Below, piece by piece: positions 9,814 to 20,124 of a stretch of 64,000 nucleotides of DNA. This stretch comes from Desulfurivibrio dismutans. Lineage in GTDB: Bacteria; Desulfobacterota; Desulfobulbia; Desulfobulbales; Desulfurivibrionaceae. The position numbers and the translations under genes are program-made. Location of the stretch: contig NZ_JARGDQ010000001.1 of NCBI RefSeq assembly GCF_029210385.1, positions 310,001 to 374,000 on the forward strand, read 5' to 3'. Position 1 is the stretch's first letter. Every line of letters begins with the position of its first letter. A model generated the notes under the pieces. That model saw nothing but the letters and a program-made list of their open reading frames with translations, did no database searches and was not told the origin of the DNA.

Positions 9814-10415
9814 TGAGCCTGATACCGTTTGTTATTGAGCAAACCCCCAGAGGGGAGCGCTCTTATGATATTTATTCCCGCCTGCTGAAAGAGCGGATCA
9901 TTTTTTTGGGTACCGGTGTCAACGATGAAGTGGCCAACGTGATCATCGCCCAGATGCTTTTTCTGGAGGCCGATGACCCGGACAAGGACATTACTTTTTA
10001 TATAAACTCTCCCGGCGGGGTGGTGACCGCCGGCCTGGCCATTTACGACACCATGCGTTATATTAAGTGTGATGTAGCCACCTTGTGTTTGGGGCAGGCG
10101 GCCAGCATGGGAGCGGTGCTGCTGGCCGCCGGCACCGAAGGCAAACGCTACGCCCTGCCTAACTCCCGGATCCTGATCCATCAGCCCATGGGCGGTTATC
10201 AGGGGCAGGCGTCTGATATCGATATCCATGCCAGGGAGATCCTGCGGATGCGCCAGGATCTGAACCGGATCCTGGCGTCCCATACCGGTCAGACCCTGAA
10301 AAAAATCCAGAAGGACACCGAGCGTGATTATTTTATGAGCGCCGAAGAGTCCAAGACCTACGGGATCATCGACAAGGTCTTGTACGAAAGGACCAAAACC
10401 AGCGAGGAAGGCTGA
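9813..10415 (+). CDS. clpP: ClpP, ATP-dependent Clp protease proteolytic subunit
   Basis: Serine peptidase that forms the double-heptameric chamber and degrades proteins unfolded by ClpX. The 200 residues contain the catalytic Ser98 in GQAASMGA, His123 in LIHQPMGG and Asp172 in the [10 protein letters not shown] segment, all in family positions. The start overlaps the tig stop by one base and clpX begins 2 bp after the clpP stop, so translation is likely coupled across the trio. Confidence 0.98.
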   Translation: MSLIPFVIEQTPRGERSYDIYSRLLKERIIFLGTGVNDEVANVIIAQMLFLEADDPDKDITFYINSPGGVVTAGLAIYDTMRYIKCDVATLCLGQAASMGAVLLAAGTEGKRYALPNSRILIHQPMGGYQGQASDIDIHAREILRMRQDLNRILASHTGQTLKKIQKDTERDYFMSAEESKTYGIIDKVLYERTKTSEEG

Positions 10416-10417
10416 AT

Positions 10418-11677
<1,260 letters not shown>

Positions 11678-11680
11678 GCC

Positions 11681-14101
11681 ATGCACGATTCCGGCAACCA
11701 TAAGATTTACCCTCTGATGCCGCTGCGGGACATTGTCCTTTTCCCCTACATGGTGGCGCCGCTGGTGGTGGGGCGGGAGCGCTCCATCAAGGCCCTGGAA
11801 GAGGCCATGGCCTCCCGTTCCGAGATTTTTCTAGCGGCCCAGAAAGACCCCACCGAAGATGAGCCGGAAGCCGACGGGGTGCACGAAATCGGCACCGTCG
11901 CTTCGGTGATGCAACTACTGCGCCTGCCCGACGGCACCATCAAGGCCCTGGTGGAGGGCAAACGCCGGGCCCGGGTGAACCGCCACCTGCCCCATGCCGA
12001 GATGTTCATGGCGGCGGTGGAGGAGTTGCCGGATCCCACCACCTCACCGGCGGAACTCGTTGCTTTCATGCGGGAGTTGCGCCTGGCTTTCCAGGAATAC
12101 ATCAAGCATTACAAGAAAGTGCCGGCCGAAGTGGTGAAATCTCTGGGGCTAATCAGTGATCCGGCCAAATACGTGGATGTCCTGGTGGTGCATCTGCCGG
12201 TGGACAGCGACAAAAAACAGCAGGTGCTGGCTACGCTGGAATTGGCGGCGCGTTTTGAACTGGTTTTGAACCTGCTGCACCAGGAAATACAGGTCGCCAG
12301 ACTGGAAGAGAACATCCGCGGTCGAGTCAAGAAGAAGCTTGATAAAACCCAGAAGGATTATTACCTGGCCGAGCAGATGCGGGTGATCCAGAAGGAGATG
12401 GGACGGGATGACCCCTCCTCCGACCTGGCCGAGCTGGAAATACAGCTCAAAGCCAAAAAGATGCCCGACAGTGCCCGGGAGAAGGTTGAGCAGGAACTCA
12501 AAAAGCTGAAAATGATGCCGGCCATGAGTGCCGAGGCCACGGTGGTGCGTAACTACGTGGAGTGCATCCTGGGCCTGCCCTGGCAGGAAAAGAGCGACAG
12601 CCGGCTTGACCTGAGGCTGGCGGAACAGGTGCTGGAAGAGGATCATTACGGTCTGAGCAAGCCCAAGGAGCGGATCCTGGAGTACCTGGCGGTCAAAAGC
12701 CAGGTGGACAAACTGAAGGGACCGATCCTCTGCCTGGTGGGCCCGCCGGGGGTGGGCAAGACCTCCATCTGCAAATCGGTGGCCCGCTCCATGGATCGCC
12801 GTTTTGAGCGTCTTTCGTTAGGCGGGGTGCGGGATGAGGCCGAAATACGGGGGCATCGCCGCACCTATATCGGGGCCATGCCGGGCAAGATCCTGCGGGC
12901 CATGCAGGAGGCAAAGGTGGCCAATCCGGTGCTCTGTCTGGATGAAGTCGACAAGATGAGCATGGATTTCCGGGGCGATCCGGCCTCCGCCCTGCTGGAG
13001 GTGCTGGACCCGGAGCAGAACCACAGTTTCAGTGATCACTACCTGGACCTGGAGTACGATCTCTCCGATGTCTTTTTTATCACCACCGCCAATAACCTGG
13101 CCGCCATTCCCGCCCCGCTCCAGGACCGCATGGAGATTATCCGGATCAACGGTTACACCGAGGAAGACAAGGTCAACATCGCCCGCGGCTTCTTGGTTCC
13201 GAAGCAACTTGAGGCCAACGGTTTTGCCCGTGGCGATATTGTCTTTACCGAGGCCGGCCTGCGTGAAATCATTCGCCGTTATACCCGGGAGGCAGGGGTG
13301 CGTAATCTGGATCGGGTCATTGCCTCCATCTGCCGCAAGGTGGCCCGGGATCGCCTTAAACGGGACAGCCGGAAACAGTATCGCCTGACCCCGGCGGCGG
13401 CGGCCCGTTTTCTGGGGGTGCCCAAGCACCGTTATGGTCTGGCTGAGGATGAGGATCGGGTGGGGCTGGCCACCGGTTTGGCCTGGACCGAAGCGGGTGG
13501 CGAGCTGCTGCAGATTGAAACGGCTCTGATGCCAGGCAAGGGCAAGCTCACCGTCACCGGCAAGCTGGGTGACGTGATGCAGGAGTCGGCTCAGGCCGCC
13601 TTAAGCTATGTGCGTACCCGGGCCCGGTGTTTGAATCTGGCGCCGGATTTTTACCAGAAGCTCGACATCCACGTCCATGTGCCGGAAGGGGCCATCCCCA
13701 AGGACGGCCCGTCGGCGGGGATTACCATGGCCACCTCCCTGGTCTCGGCTCTGCTCAAGATCCCGGTGCGCCGGGAGGTGGCCATGACCGGTGAGATCAC
13801 CCTCCGTGGCCGGGTGCTGCCCATCGGCGGCCTGTCGGAGAAACTGCTGGCGGCCAAAAGGGGCAATATCAAGCAGATTTTGATTCCTAAGGAAAATGAG
13901 CGCAATCTGGCGGAGATTCCGGCCAAGATTCTTAAGGGGCTGCGGATCGAACCGGTGGCCAGTGCTGATGAGGTGTTGCAGTTGGCTCTGGCGCTGCCGG
14001 AGGGAGAAATGCTGTTTAAGGAAGACGAGGATGGGGGCGGGGAGCATGCGCATTCGGTGTTGCCCGGCCTGGATCTGGAGTATCCCCGGCCGCACTGCTG
14101 A
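11681..14101 (+). CDS. lon: Lon, ATP-dependent serine protease
   Basis: Cytoplasmic AAA+ protease that degrades misfolded and regulatory proteins. The 806 residues show the N-terminal substrate-binding (LAN) domain from about residue 8, Walker A GPPGVGKT at 354-361, Walker [12 protein letters not shown], and the C-terminal protease domain with the Ser678/Lys721 dyad in [10 protein letters not shown] and LSEKLLAAK, nearly the same positions as E. coli Lon. It is last in the tig-clpP-clpX-lon group. A short hairpin (AATGGCC...GGCCATT, 14106-14139) follows but lacks a strong U-tract. Confidence 0.98.
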   Translation: MHDSGNHKIYPLMPLRDIVLFPYMVAPLVVGRERSIKALEEAMASRSEIFLAAQKDPTEDEPEADGVHEIGTVASVMQLLRLPDGTIKALVEGKRRARVNRHLPHAEMFMAAVEELPDPTTSPAELVAFMRELRLAFQEYIKHYKKVPAEVVKSLGLISDPAKYVDVLVVHLPVDSDKKQQVLATLELAARFELVLNLLHQEIQVARLEENIRGRVKKKLDKTQKDYYLAEQMRVIQKEMGRDDPSSDLAELEIQLKAKKMPDSAREKVEQELKKLKMMPAMSAEATVVRNYVECILGLPWQEKSDSRLDLRLAEQVLEEDHYGLSKPKERILEYLAVKSQVDKLKGPILCLVGPPGVGKTSICKSVARSMDRRFERLSLGGVRDEAEIRGHRRTYIGAMPGKILRAMQEAKVANPVLCLDEVDKMSMDFRGDPASALLEVLDPEQNHSFSDHYLDLEYDLSDVFFITTANNLAAIPAPLQDRMEIIRINGYTEEDKVNIARGFLVPKQLEANGFARGDIVFTEAGLREIIRRYTREAGVRNLDRVIASICRKVARDRLKRDSRKQYRLTPAAAARFLGVPKHRYGLAEDEDRVGLATGLAWTEAGGELLQIETALMPGKGKLTVTGKLGDVMQESAQAALSYVRTRARCLNLAPDFYQKLDIHVHVPEGAIPKDGPSAGITMATSLVSALLKIPVRREVAMTGEITLRGRVLPIGGLSEKLLAAKRGNIKQILIPKENERNLAEIPAKILKGLRIEPVASADEVLQLALALPEGEMLFKEDEDGGGEHAHSVLPGLDLEYPRPHC

Positions 14102-14175
14102 GTTTAATGGCCAGCGGCGGGAGTTGAGCCAAGGCCATTTATTCTGTATTCAACTCCTGAAACCTCCTTTTTTGC

Positions 14176-14204
14176 TTGACGAAAATTCGGCCCCGTGGTT
14201 AATA
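14176..14204 (+). promoter_or_regulatory. Putative sigma70 promoter for tRNA-Val/tRNA-Asp
   Basis: TTGACG at 14176-14181 and TTAATA at 14199-14204, with a 17-bp spacer. Predicted initiation falls about 10 bp before tRNA-Val, the usual arrangement for a stable-RNA promoter. Confidence 0.7.
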
Positions 14205-14220
14205 GTGGGCCTCAACGGGA

Positions 14221-14296
14221 GGGCGAATAGCTCAGCTGGGAGAGCATCGGCCTTACAAGCCGAGGGTCACAGGTTCGAGCCCTGTTTCGCCCACCA
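14221..14296 (+). tRNA. tRNA-Val(UAC)
   Basis: A 76-nt cloverleaf with acceptor GGGCGAA/TTCGCCC, anticodon stem TCGGC/GCCGA and loop CTTACAA, giving anticodon UAC. CCA is encoded. It is followed 9 bp later by tRNA-Asp. Confidence 0.97.
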
Positions 14297-14305
14297 TCCC
14301 ATCCC

Positions 14306-14382
14306 GGGGTTGTAGCTCAGTTGGTTAGAGTGCTGGCCTGTCACGCCAGAGGTCGCGGGTTCGAGTCCCGTCAACCCCGCCA
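14306..14382 (+). tRNA. tRNA-Asp(GUC)
   Basis: A 77-nt cloverleaf with acceptor GGGGTTG/CAACCCC, discriminator G, encoded CCA, and anticodon loop CTGTCAC giving GUC. It shares a transcript with tRNA-Val and ends before an intrinsic terminator. Confidence 0.97.
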
Positions 14383-14393
14383 GGAAATACAGA

Positions 14394-14434
14394 GGGAAAT
14401 CAGGTTTATGTGCCTGGTTTCCCTTTTTGTTTTT
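14394..14434 (+). terminator. Intrinsic terminator after the tRNA-Val/Asp pair
   Basis: An 11-bp stem, GGGAAATCAGG (14394-14404) pairing with CCTGGTTTCCC (14413-14423), followed by a T-rich run to 14434. Confidence 0.9.
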
Positions 14435-14523
14435 CAGGCTCCGGGGGGAGGATTTGCTTGACAACTTCGGCTGGTGACGGCTAGTTTGTTCACCTTTGTT
14501 GGTCTCACCATTTCTTTGGGTCG

Positions 14524-15351
14524 GTGGGGGGTATAATTCGGGTGAGGTTTCATTCCTTGGCGCTGCTGGCTTACATTGAAAAGGTGGGGGAACGGACCCT
14601 GTACGTGGTCGGGGATCTTGGGCGGATGGGGGTTTTCCTGGTCCGTGCCCTGGCCGGACTGTTTAAGCGGCCGTTCAGGTTTGCCGAGGTGATTCGCCAG
14701 ATTCGCATCATCGGCGCCAATTCCCTGCCGGTTATTTTCTTTACCGCCGCCTTCACCGGCATGGTTCTGGGGTTGCAGGGCTATTACACCTTGCGCAAGT
14801 TCGGCGCCGAAGGGGCCCTGGGTACCATGGTGTCTCTTTCCCTGGTGCGGGAATTGGGGCCGGTGCTCACCGCTCTGATGGTTATCGGCCGGGCCGGTTC
14901 GGCCATGTGCGCCGAGATCGGCATCATGCGCAACTCCGAACAGATTGACGCCCTGGAATGTATGGCCGTCGATCCCTTCCGTTACCTGATCGCCCCTAAA
15001 TTTCTTGCCACCGTCATCTCCATCCCGCTGCTGACCATGATCTTCAACGTGGTAGGAATTTTTGGCGGCTACCTGGCCGGAGTGGTGCTGCTGGGGGTCA
15101 ACGCCGGCTCCTACTTTGCCGCTACGGAGCAGAGCGTACTGGCTCAGGATATCAATATGGGAATCATCAAATCCTTTGTCTTTGCCCTGCTGGTGGTTTG
15201 GATCTGCAGCGGCCGGGGGTATTTTGTGCACCAGCTCCGGGGGGCCGGTTTCGGGGCCGAAGGGGTTAGCCGGGCCACCACCCAGGCGGTGGTGGTTGCC
15301 TCCATTTCGGTGCTGCTTTGGAACTATCTGTTGACGGCCATTCTGTTATGA
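14524..15351 (+). CDS. mlaE: MlaE-family phospholipid ABC transporter permease
   Basis: Inner-membrane permease of the Mla system, which moves phospholipids between inner and outer membranes to keep lipid asymmetry. It has up to 275 residues with five to six hydrophobic segments and the conserved MlaE core: a GMVLGLQG segment, LVRELGPVLTALMVIGRAGSA and EIGIMRNSEQIDALECM. The listed start is GTG at 14524; GTG at 14542, about 10 bp behind a G-rich stretch, is an equally possible start. The stop overlaps the mlaF start (ATGA), and the tRNA terminator upstream isolates this operon. Confidence 0.93.
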   Translation: MGGIIRVRFHSLALLAYIEKVGERTLYVVGDLGRMGVFLVRALAGLFKRPFRFAEVIRQIRIIGANSLPVIFFTAAFTGMVLGLQGYYTLRKFGAEGALGTMVSLSLVRELGPVLTALMVIGRAGSAMCAEIGIMRNSEQIDALECMAVDPFRYLIAPKFLATVISIPLLTMIFNVVGIFGGYLAGVVLLGVNAGSYFAATEQSVLAQDINMGIIKSFVFALLVVWICSGRGYFVHQLRGAGFGAEGVSRATTQAVVVASISVLLWNYLLTAILL

Positions 15352-16139
15352 GCAGTCCGATTATTCAATTCCAACAGGTCAGCAAGTCCTTTGGCCGGCA
15401 ACGGGTGTTGGACGGGGTGGATTTTGCCATTGGCGGTGGTCGCACCACGGTGATTGCCGGGGCCAGCGGCCAGGGCAAGAGTGTGACCCTGAAGCTTATC
15501 CTGGGGCTGCTGCGGCCGGATTCGGGCCGGGTGCTGGTGCAGGGGCGAGATATAGCTCGGCTCCGAAGTCGGGAGCTTAAAGAGATTCGAGCCAATTTTG
15601 GGGTGCTGTTTCAGGGGGCGGCGCTGCTTGATTCGCTCACCGTTTTTGACAATGTGGCGTTGCCCCTGGAGGAGCGCACCGACCTGGGGGCTGCAGAGAT
15701 TCGCCGGCGGGTGCTGGAAACCCTGGCGCAGCTTGGCCTGGAAGGGCACGAGGATAAATTTCCGGCCCAGCTCTCTGGCGGCATGAAAAAACGGGTTGGC
15801 CTGGCCCGGGCCCTGATGCTGCAGCCGGAAATCATGCTTTTTGATGAACCGACAACCGGTCTGGATCCCGAAAAAGCCCTGGAGATTTACCGGCTCTTTC
15901 TCGAAACCCAACAAAAATTCGGCTACACTGCGGTTATTGTCAGCCATGATATTCCCAAGATCTTCAATCTGGCCGACCAGGTGATCATCATGGGGCAGGG
16001 CGGGGCCAAGAGTTTTGCCACCCCGGAAGATATTCAGCGCAGTAGTGACCCGGAGATCCGTGAATTCGTCCGGATCACCATGGGCGAAATTTATCTGAGT
16101 AAAACCATGGAAAACGATTATGAACAGAGTAAAACTTGA
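15348..16139 (+). CDS. mlaF: MlaF, phospholipid ABC transporter ATPase
   Basis: Cytoplasmic ATPase that powers MlaE. The 263 residues contain Walker A GASGQGKS at 38-45, the signature LSGGMKKRVGLARAL and Walker B IMLFDEPTTGLDPE. The KKR after the signature is typical of MlaF. I start it at the ATG overlapping the mlaE TGA, because the ten residues upstream lie inside mlaE and are not family-like. It overlaps mlaD by 20 bp. No MlaB (STAS) gene is in the operon. Confidence 0.95.
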   Translation: MSSPIIQFQQVSKSFGRQRVLDGVDFAIGGGRTTVIAGASGQGKSVTLKLILGLLRPDSGRVLVQGRDIARLRSRELKEIRANFGVLFQGAALLDSLTVFDNVALPLEERTDLGAAEIRRRVLETLAQLGLEGHEDKFPAQLSGGMKKRVGLARALMLQPEIMLFDEPTTGLDPEKALEIYRLFLETQQKFGYTAVIVSHDIPKIFNLADQVIIMGQGGAKSFATPEDIQRSSDPEIREFVRITMGEIYLSKTMENDYEQSKT

Positions 16140-16566
16140 TCTGGTGGTGGGGCTCTTTGTACTGGCCGGCTTTTTCGCTTTTGTCTACCTGTCGGTGCAG
16201 CTGGGGGATTTTGCTCCGCTGAGCAAGCGGCAGCAGTACCAACTGCAGGCCGAGTTTGGTAATATTTCCGGGTTGCGCCAGGGGGCGGTGGTGGAAATAG
16301 CCGGTGTCGGGGTGGGTCGGGTTGGCGCCATCGGGTTAAGTGATCGACAACGGGCCCTGGTTACCATGTATATTGACCGGTCGGTGGAGTTGAGTGAAGA
16401 TTCCATCGCCTCGGTGAAAACCCAGGGGATTATCGGCGAGAAATATATCACTATCAGTCCCGGTGGCTCTGATCTGCTGCTGGCCGATGGGGACTGGCTA
16501 CTGGAGACCGAGTCGGCCCTTGACCTGGAAGAACTGGTAAGCAAATATATTTTCGGCGGCGTTTGA
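16120..16566 (+). CDS. mlaD: MlaD, membrane-anchored MCE-domain lipid-binding protein
   Basis: Periplasmic ring-forming subunit anchored to MlaEF by one N-terminal helix. The 148 residues comprise a membrane helix at about 8-27 (LVVGLFVLAGFFAFVYLSV) and a single MCE domain at roughly 40-117 with SGLRQGAVVEIAGVGVGRV and IIGEKYITISPGG. This is the short, single-MCE form. Its 3' end overlaps the mlaA start. Confidence 0.94.
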   Translation: MNRVKLDLVVGLFVLAGFFAFVYLSVQLGDFAPLSKRQQYQLQAEFGNISGLRQGAVVEIAGVGVGRVGAIGLSDRQRALVTMYIDRSVELSEDSIASVKTQGIIGEKYITISPGGSDLLLADGDWLLETESALDLEELVSKYIFGGV

Positions 16567-17612
16567 CCAGCAAGCTTGTAAGCGTTTCGCACTGTCGGGG
16601 ATGGAGAAGGATGGTCAGTCGGGATGAGAAAGAGCATCGGCAGCCGTGGCGTGGGAAGCCCGCATGGCCGGTGCTGCTGGTGCTGTTGGGTTGTCTGCTG
16701 TTGCCGGCCTCGATGGCAGCCGGTGATGATGCCGGAGATGCGGCGGAACTTGGGTTTGGGAGCGAGGAGTCTTACGATCCTTGGGATGATGACCTTTGGG
16801 ATGACGACCCATGGGCCACCGATGCCTTGGCCGCTGCCCGCCTGGCCGATCCTTTTGAGCCGGTTAATCGGGTGGTTTTTAGGTTCAACGACCGCTTCTA
16901 CGTCCGGGTGCTGGATCCGGTAGCCCGGGGTTATGCCGCCACCTTGCCGGAGGATATCAGGCTTTGTTTTCGGCGTTTTTTTCGTAACCTGACGGCGCCT
17001 GTGCGGGTGGTGAATCATTTGCTTCAAGGCCGGGTGCGCGACAGCGGCACGGAGTTGCTGCGCTTTACCATTAACACCACCATCGGGATTGCCGGTTTGG
17101 CCGATCCCGCCGCCGACAGCTTTGGGATCCGGCAGCGGCACGCCGACTTCGGGCAAACCTTGGGGGTTTACGGTTTTGGCGCCGGTTTTTATATTAACTG
17201 GCCTTTTCTGGGGCCTTCAACCCTGCGCGACTCGGTGGGGATGGCGGGAGACTCGCTGGTTAATCCTGCTTCCCGGTTGCTGCTGGATGATCCGCGGACC
17301 GGCGGCGCGGTTTACGCCGGTCGGAGCGTCAATGCCGCCTCTTTCCATGTGGGTGAATATGAGCGGTTGACCAAGGCTGCTTTCGACCCTTATATCGCGG
17401 TGCGGGATGCTTATTGGCAATATCGGCGCCAGCAGATTTTGGATCGGGGAAAAGCACGGGAAGCGCCCAAGCTGTTTCGAGAGGCAACCGGCGACGGTTG
17501 GAGTGACCTCCGCGAGGAGGAGCCGGCGGCGGCAGATGTCAGGCAGGACAGGGCTGGAGCGTTGTCTGTTGAAGAAGATGTGCGGCGGGACAATATAAGC
17601 CAGGAGGATTAA
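16563..17612 (+). CDS. mlaA: MlaA (VacJ)-like outer-membrane lipoprotein
   Basis: Outer-membrane component that removes phospholipids from the outer leaflet and passes them to MlaC. It has up to 349 residues. A leader near 35-50 contains LLGC, a plausible lipobox. An acidic, Trp/Asp-rich stretch (about 70-83) precedes the VacJ domain, which starts DPFEPVNRVVFRFND and continues with INTTIGIAGLADPA and a FGQTLGVYGFG segment. The TTG start at 16563 overlaps the mlaD stop; ATG at 16611 is an alternative that still keeps the signal. The acidic linker and the long charged C-terminal tail are longer than in E. coli MlaA. Confidence 0.93.
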   Translation: MTSKLVSVSHCRGWRRMVSRDEKEHRQPWRGKPAWPVLLVLLGCLLLPASMAAGDDAGDAAELGFGSEESYDPWDDDLWDDDPWATDALAAARLADPFEPVNRVVFRFNDRFYVRVLDPVARGYAATLPEDIRLCFRRFFRNLTAPVRVVNHLLQGRVRDSGTELLRFTINTTIGIAGLADPAADSFGIRQRHADFGQTLGVYGFGAGFYINWPFLGPSTLRDSVGMAGDSLVNPASRLLLDDPRTGGAVYAGRSVNAASFHVGEYERLTKAAFDPYIAVRDAYWQYRRQQILDRGKAREAPKLFREATGDGWSDLREEEPAAADVRQDRAGALSVEEDVRRDNISQED

Positions 17613-17615
17613 AAA

Positions 17616-18281
17616 GTGTGGAGAGGAAAAACTTTCTTGCCGGCAAGGTTTGCCTTTTGTTACCCGGCCCTGCTGGCGGCGGCGTTTTGCTGGCTGCTGG
17701 CAGCGGGTGTTGGCCCGACCCTGGCAGTAGCGGCGGACCCTCGAGAAACTGTGGCCCTGGCGGTGGATGAGATCATCGGCGTGCTTACCGACCCAAAACT
17801 GGCCGGCGAGGAAAATCGTGAGGCGCGGTATGGTAGGGTGGTGGTGCTGGTGGAGAATTTTTTTGACTTCGAAGAGATCTCCATGCGCACCCTGGGGCCG
17901 CGCTGGCGGGAACTGGACACTGAGAAGCGACAACTTTTTATCGGTTTGTTCAAGCAATACCTGGAACGTAATTACGTCGACCAAGTTGATTCTTACTCCG
18001 GGGAACAGGTGGTGGTGGGTGACCAGGAGATCCGTGAAGATCGCCGGGGTAACCTTTTTGCCCGGGTGGCCACCGATTTCGTGATGAATGATCAGGCGGT
18101 GCCGGTTAATTACCGGATGCGGGAGAAAAAGGGCCGCTGGGTGGTCTATGATGTGGATATTGAAGGAGTCAGCCTGGTGCGCAATTTTCGCAGCCAGTTT
18201 GAGCCCTATTCCTTTGACGAACTGATCCGACGGATGGAAGAAAGCATTGCCAGCGGGCGAGAGTTGGATAGCCAGTCATGA
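17616..18281 (+). CDS. mlaC: MlaC (Ttg2D)-like periplasmic phospholipid carrier
   Basis: Soluble shuttle between MlaA and MlaD. The 221 residues have a long N-terminal hydrophobic signal (about 10-37) and the MlaC/Tol-toluene-tolerance fold, with FFDFEEISMRTLGPRW and the C-terminal strands RWVVYDVDIEGVSLVRNFRSQF. GTG at 17616 is supported by AGGAGG at 17602-17607. The 3' end overlaps the next gene by 4 bp, so the operon continues past the canonical Mla set. Confidence 0.94.
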   Translation: MWRGKTFLPARFAFCYPALLAAAFCWLLAAGVGPTLAVAADPRETVALAVDEIIGVLTDPKLAGEENREARYGRVVVLVENFFDFEEISMRTLGPRWRELDTEKRQLFIGLFKQYLERNYVDQVDSYSGEQVVVGDQEIREDRRGNLFARVATDFVMNDQAVPVNYRMREKKGRWVVYDVDIEGVSLVRNFRSQFEPYSFDELIRRMEESIASGRELDSQS

Positions 18282-18790
18282 CCGTCAATGAAGATGTTGT
18301 CGGCGCTGGCGACGAGGCCAGCGGTGAGTTCGAATTGGCGGTAAATACCGCCGAGGTCGCCAAGGTGCTGCCTTTCCTGGAGCCCGACGAGATTTCGCGT
18401 TTGGCTGCGGCCGGGGAAGTGCGCCGCTGGGAGACCGGCCAGGTGGTTATGGGGGATCGGCAACCGGCGGGATTTCTGGCCGTTGTGCTGGCCGGCAAAC
18501 TGGCGATAAAAAAAGCTTCCACTTTCCCCGGTCGTTATGTCTTGCTGGCTGAGATTGAGTGTGGCGGCATGGTGGGTGAGGGGGCGGTGGTGCCCCAAGG
18601 AGAACTTGATGGCGGCGGCACCGTGGTGGAGACGGCGGCGGCATCTCGCCTGTTGGTGCTGCCCCGGGAACGTTTGCAGCAGTTGTTGGCCGAGGACCGG
18701 GTGCTGGGGCAGAAATTGTTTGTCCGGATTATCCAGATCTTGCGTCGGCGTTTGCGCGGGGCCGGAGAGCGGTTGGCGTGGATTCTTTAA
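18278..18790 (+). CDS. Cyclic-nucleotide-binding-fold (CRP N-domain-like) protein
   Basis: A 170-residue protein with a predicted cNMP-binding beta-roll at about 25-150: LPFLEPDEISRLAAAGEVRRW, then GFLAVVLAGKLAIKK, ending in a basic helix (IIQILRRRLRGAGERL). No DNA-binding helix-turn-helix follows, so it is not a CRP-type transcription factor as it stands. The phosphate-binding cassette (family pattern GExAL...RxA) is poorly kept; I see MVGEGAVVPQGELDGG, so nucleotide binding is uncertain. It overlaps mlaC (4 bp) and the next gene (13 bp), suggesting a link to Mla lipid transport, perhaps as a sensor. That link is inference. Confidence 0.7.
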   Translation: MTVNEDVVGAGDEASGEFELAVNTAEVAKVLPFLEPDEISRLAAAGEVRRWETGQVVMGDRQPAGFLAVVLAGKLAIKKASTFPGRYVLLAEIECGGMVGEGAVVPQGELDGGGTVVETAAASRLLVLPRERLQQLLAEDRVLGQKLFVRIIQILRRRLRGAGERLAWIL

Positions 18791-19281
18791 TCTCCCTGGG
18801 GCCCTCCTCTTTGGTCCGCCGGGCCTTACCCTGCGCGCTGCTGGTCTTCCTGCTCAGTGCTTATTTTCTGTTTTCCCGGGGGGTAAGCTGGTCCGTCACC
18901 CTGCTGGTGCTGCTGCTTTCCCTGCCGCTGGGAGGGCTGTTCGGGCTGGCGGCGTCGGCGTTGGACCGCCTGCTGCAAACCGCCGCCGCCCTTCTTCGGC
19001 GGCGGGTGCCGGCCGTGGTCGCTCGTTTTTTGCTTTTTTTCAGTTATCTGCTTGGCTATATCATCCTTTTTGTCGCCATGGTGGCCTATCCCCTGGGATT
19101 GATCATGGTCGCCGGAGAAGCGGCCAAGGCGCCGGCGCTAGATTTTAAGCTTTACAGCATTAACTTTGTTCTGTTGCTGGGTTTGTGGTCGTGGCTTGAT
19201 ACTCGACGCCAGTGGGGCGGAGCTGTGCTGGGGTGGTTGCGTTTTTGGCTGGCCAAAACCAGAAGGCAGGAAACTCCTTGA
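18778..19281 (+). CDS. Small multi-pass membrane protein, function unknown
   Basis: 167 residues starting on GTG inside the 3' end of the cNMP-fold gene. There are four hydrophobic segments: about 17-35, 39-60, 80-108 (LLFFSYLLGYIILFVAMVAY) and 127-142. The loops and tail are Arg-rich. I recognise no family. The tight overlap indicates it is translated with the preceding gene; a membrane partner for the cNMP-fold protein or an Mla accessory protein are possible readings. Confidence 0.65.
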   Translation: MDSLISLGPSSLVRRALPCALLVFLLSAYFLFSRGVSWSVTLLVLLLSLPLGGLFGLAASALDRLLQTAAALLRRRVPAVVARFLLFFSYLLGYIILFVAMVAYPLGLIMVAGEAAKAPALDFKLYSINFVLLLGLWSWLDTRRQWGGAVLGWLRFWLAKTRRQETP

Positions 19282-19348
19282 CAGAACGGTTAAATATTCT
19301 ATACTCCCCCGTTTTGGTATTTTTGTCCGCATTACCTATTGGTCGCCC

Positions 19349-19870
19349 ATGCAGATCAGATTTGCTGAAATTCCTCCCCAGGGTATGACCCTGGAGATTG
19401 CGGACCAGTCGTGGTTTCCAGCCCATGAACTGGAGCGTCACGGTGTGGCACGGGCGACGGTAACCCTGAGCCGCGATGGGGAGCGAGTTGTCTTCGCCGG
19501 CCGGCTGGAGACGGCCTTCACTCTGACCTGTGATCGCTGTCTGGAATGTTATCGTCACTGGCTGGAAGCTGACTTTCGCCTGCACCTGGAACGTTCCGCG
19601 CCAGATCCACTGGCGGTTGCCGACGAGCGGGAGCACAGTTGCCGCCCGGAAGAGATGGATACCGTCTTTCTGGATGAAGAACTGGTGGATGTGCTCGACC
19701 TGCTCAGTCAGCAGTTTTACCTTAACCTGCCGGCCAAAAGCCTGTGTCGGGCCGACTGCCGCGGGTTATGCTCCCGCTGCGGGGCTGATCTTAATCAGGG
19801 CGACTGTGGCTGCGCTGCTGAAGGGGATAATTCGCCTTTTACCGCCCTGCGGGCTATGAAGAACAGTTGA
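19349..19870 (+). CDS. yceD: YceD/DUF177 family protein
   Basis: 173 residues of the YceD/DUF177 family, whose gene is very often next to rpmF and which is linked to 23S rRNA and ribosome biogenesis. The family Cys motifs are clear: CDRCLECY at about 61-68 and, near the C-terminus, CRADCRGLCSRCGADLNQGD, which probably bind zinc. The open frame extends further upstream, but ATG at 19349 is chosen because homology starts there (MQIRFAEIPPQG). rpmF follows 61 bp downstream. Confidence 0.9.
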   Translation: MQIRFAEIPPQGMTLEIADQSWFPAHELERHGVARATVTLSRDGERVVFAGRLETAFTLTCDRCLECYRHWLEADFRLHLERSAPDPLAVADEREHSCRPEEMDTVFLDEELVDVLDLLSQQFYLNLPAKSLCRADCRGLCSRCGADLNQGDCGCAAEGDNSPFTALRAMKNS

Positions 19871-19931
19871 GTTTTGTTGCATTTGTTTCAGATCCCCTAG
19901 TTACTCCGAATAACACCTGGAGGTATATAAA

Positions 19932-20114
19932 ATGGCCCTGCCGAAAAAGCGTAAATCACATTCCCGGACCAGAACCCGTCGGGCCCATGACGCCCTGTCC
20001 GGTCCGTCCGTGGCCAACTGTGCCCAGTGCGGCGAACCCAAGCTGCCCCATCGCCTGTGCCCCGGCTGCGGTTCCTATAAAGGGCGCACGGTTATCAAGC
20101 TTGATGCCGAGTAA
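19932..20114 (+). CDS. rpmF: Ribosomal protein bL32
   Basis: 60-residue large-subunit protein. The basic N-terminus ([20 protein letters not shown]) and the four-Cys zinc form ([18 protein letters not shown]) are diagnostic. A CTGGAGG ribosome-binding site precedes the ATG. The neighbouring yceD and plsX give the classical order coupling ribosome and lipid synthesis. Confidence 0.97.
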   Translation: MALPKKRKSHSRTRTRRAHDALSGPSVANCAQCGEPKLPHRLCPGCGSYKGRTVIKLDAE

Positions 20115-20124
20115 CTGAGCCTAC

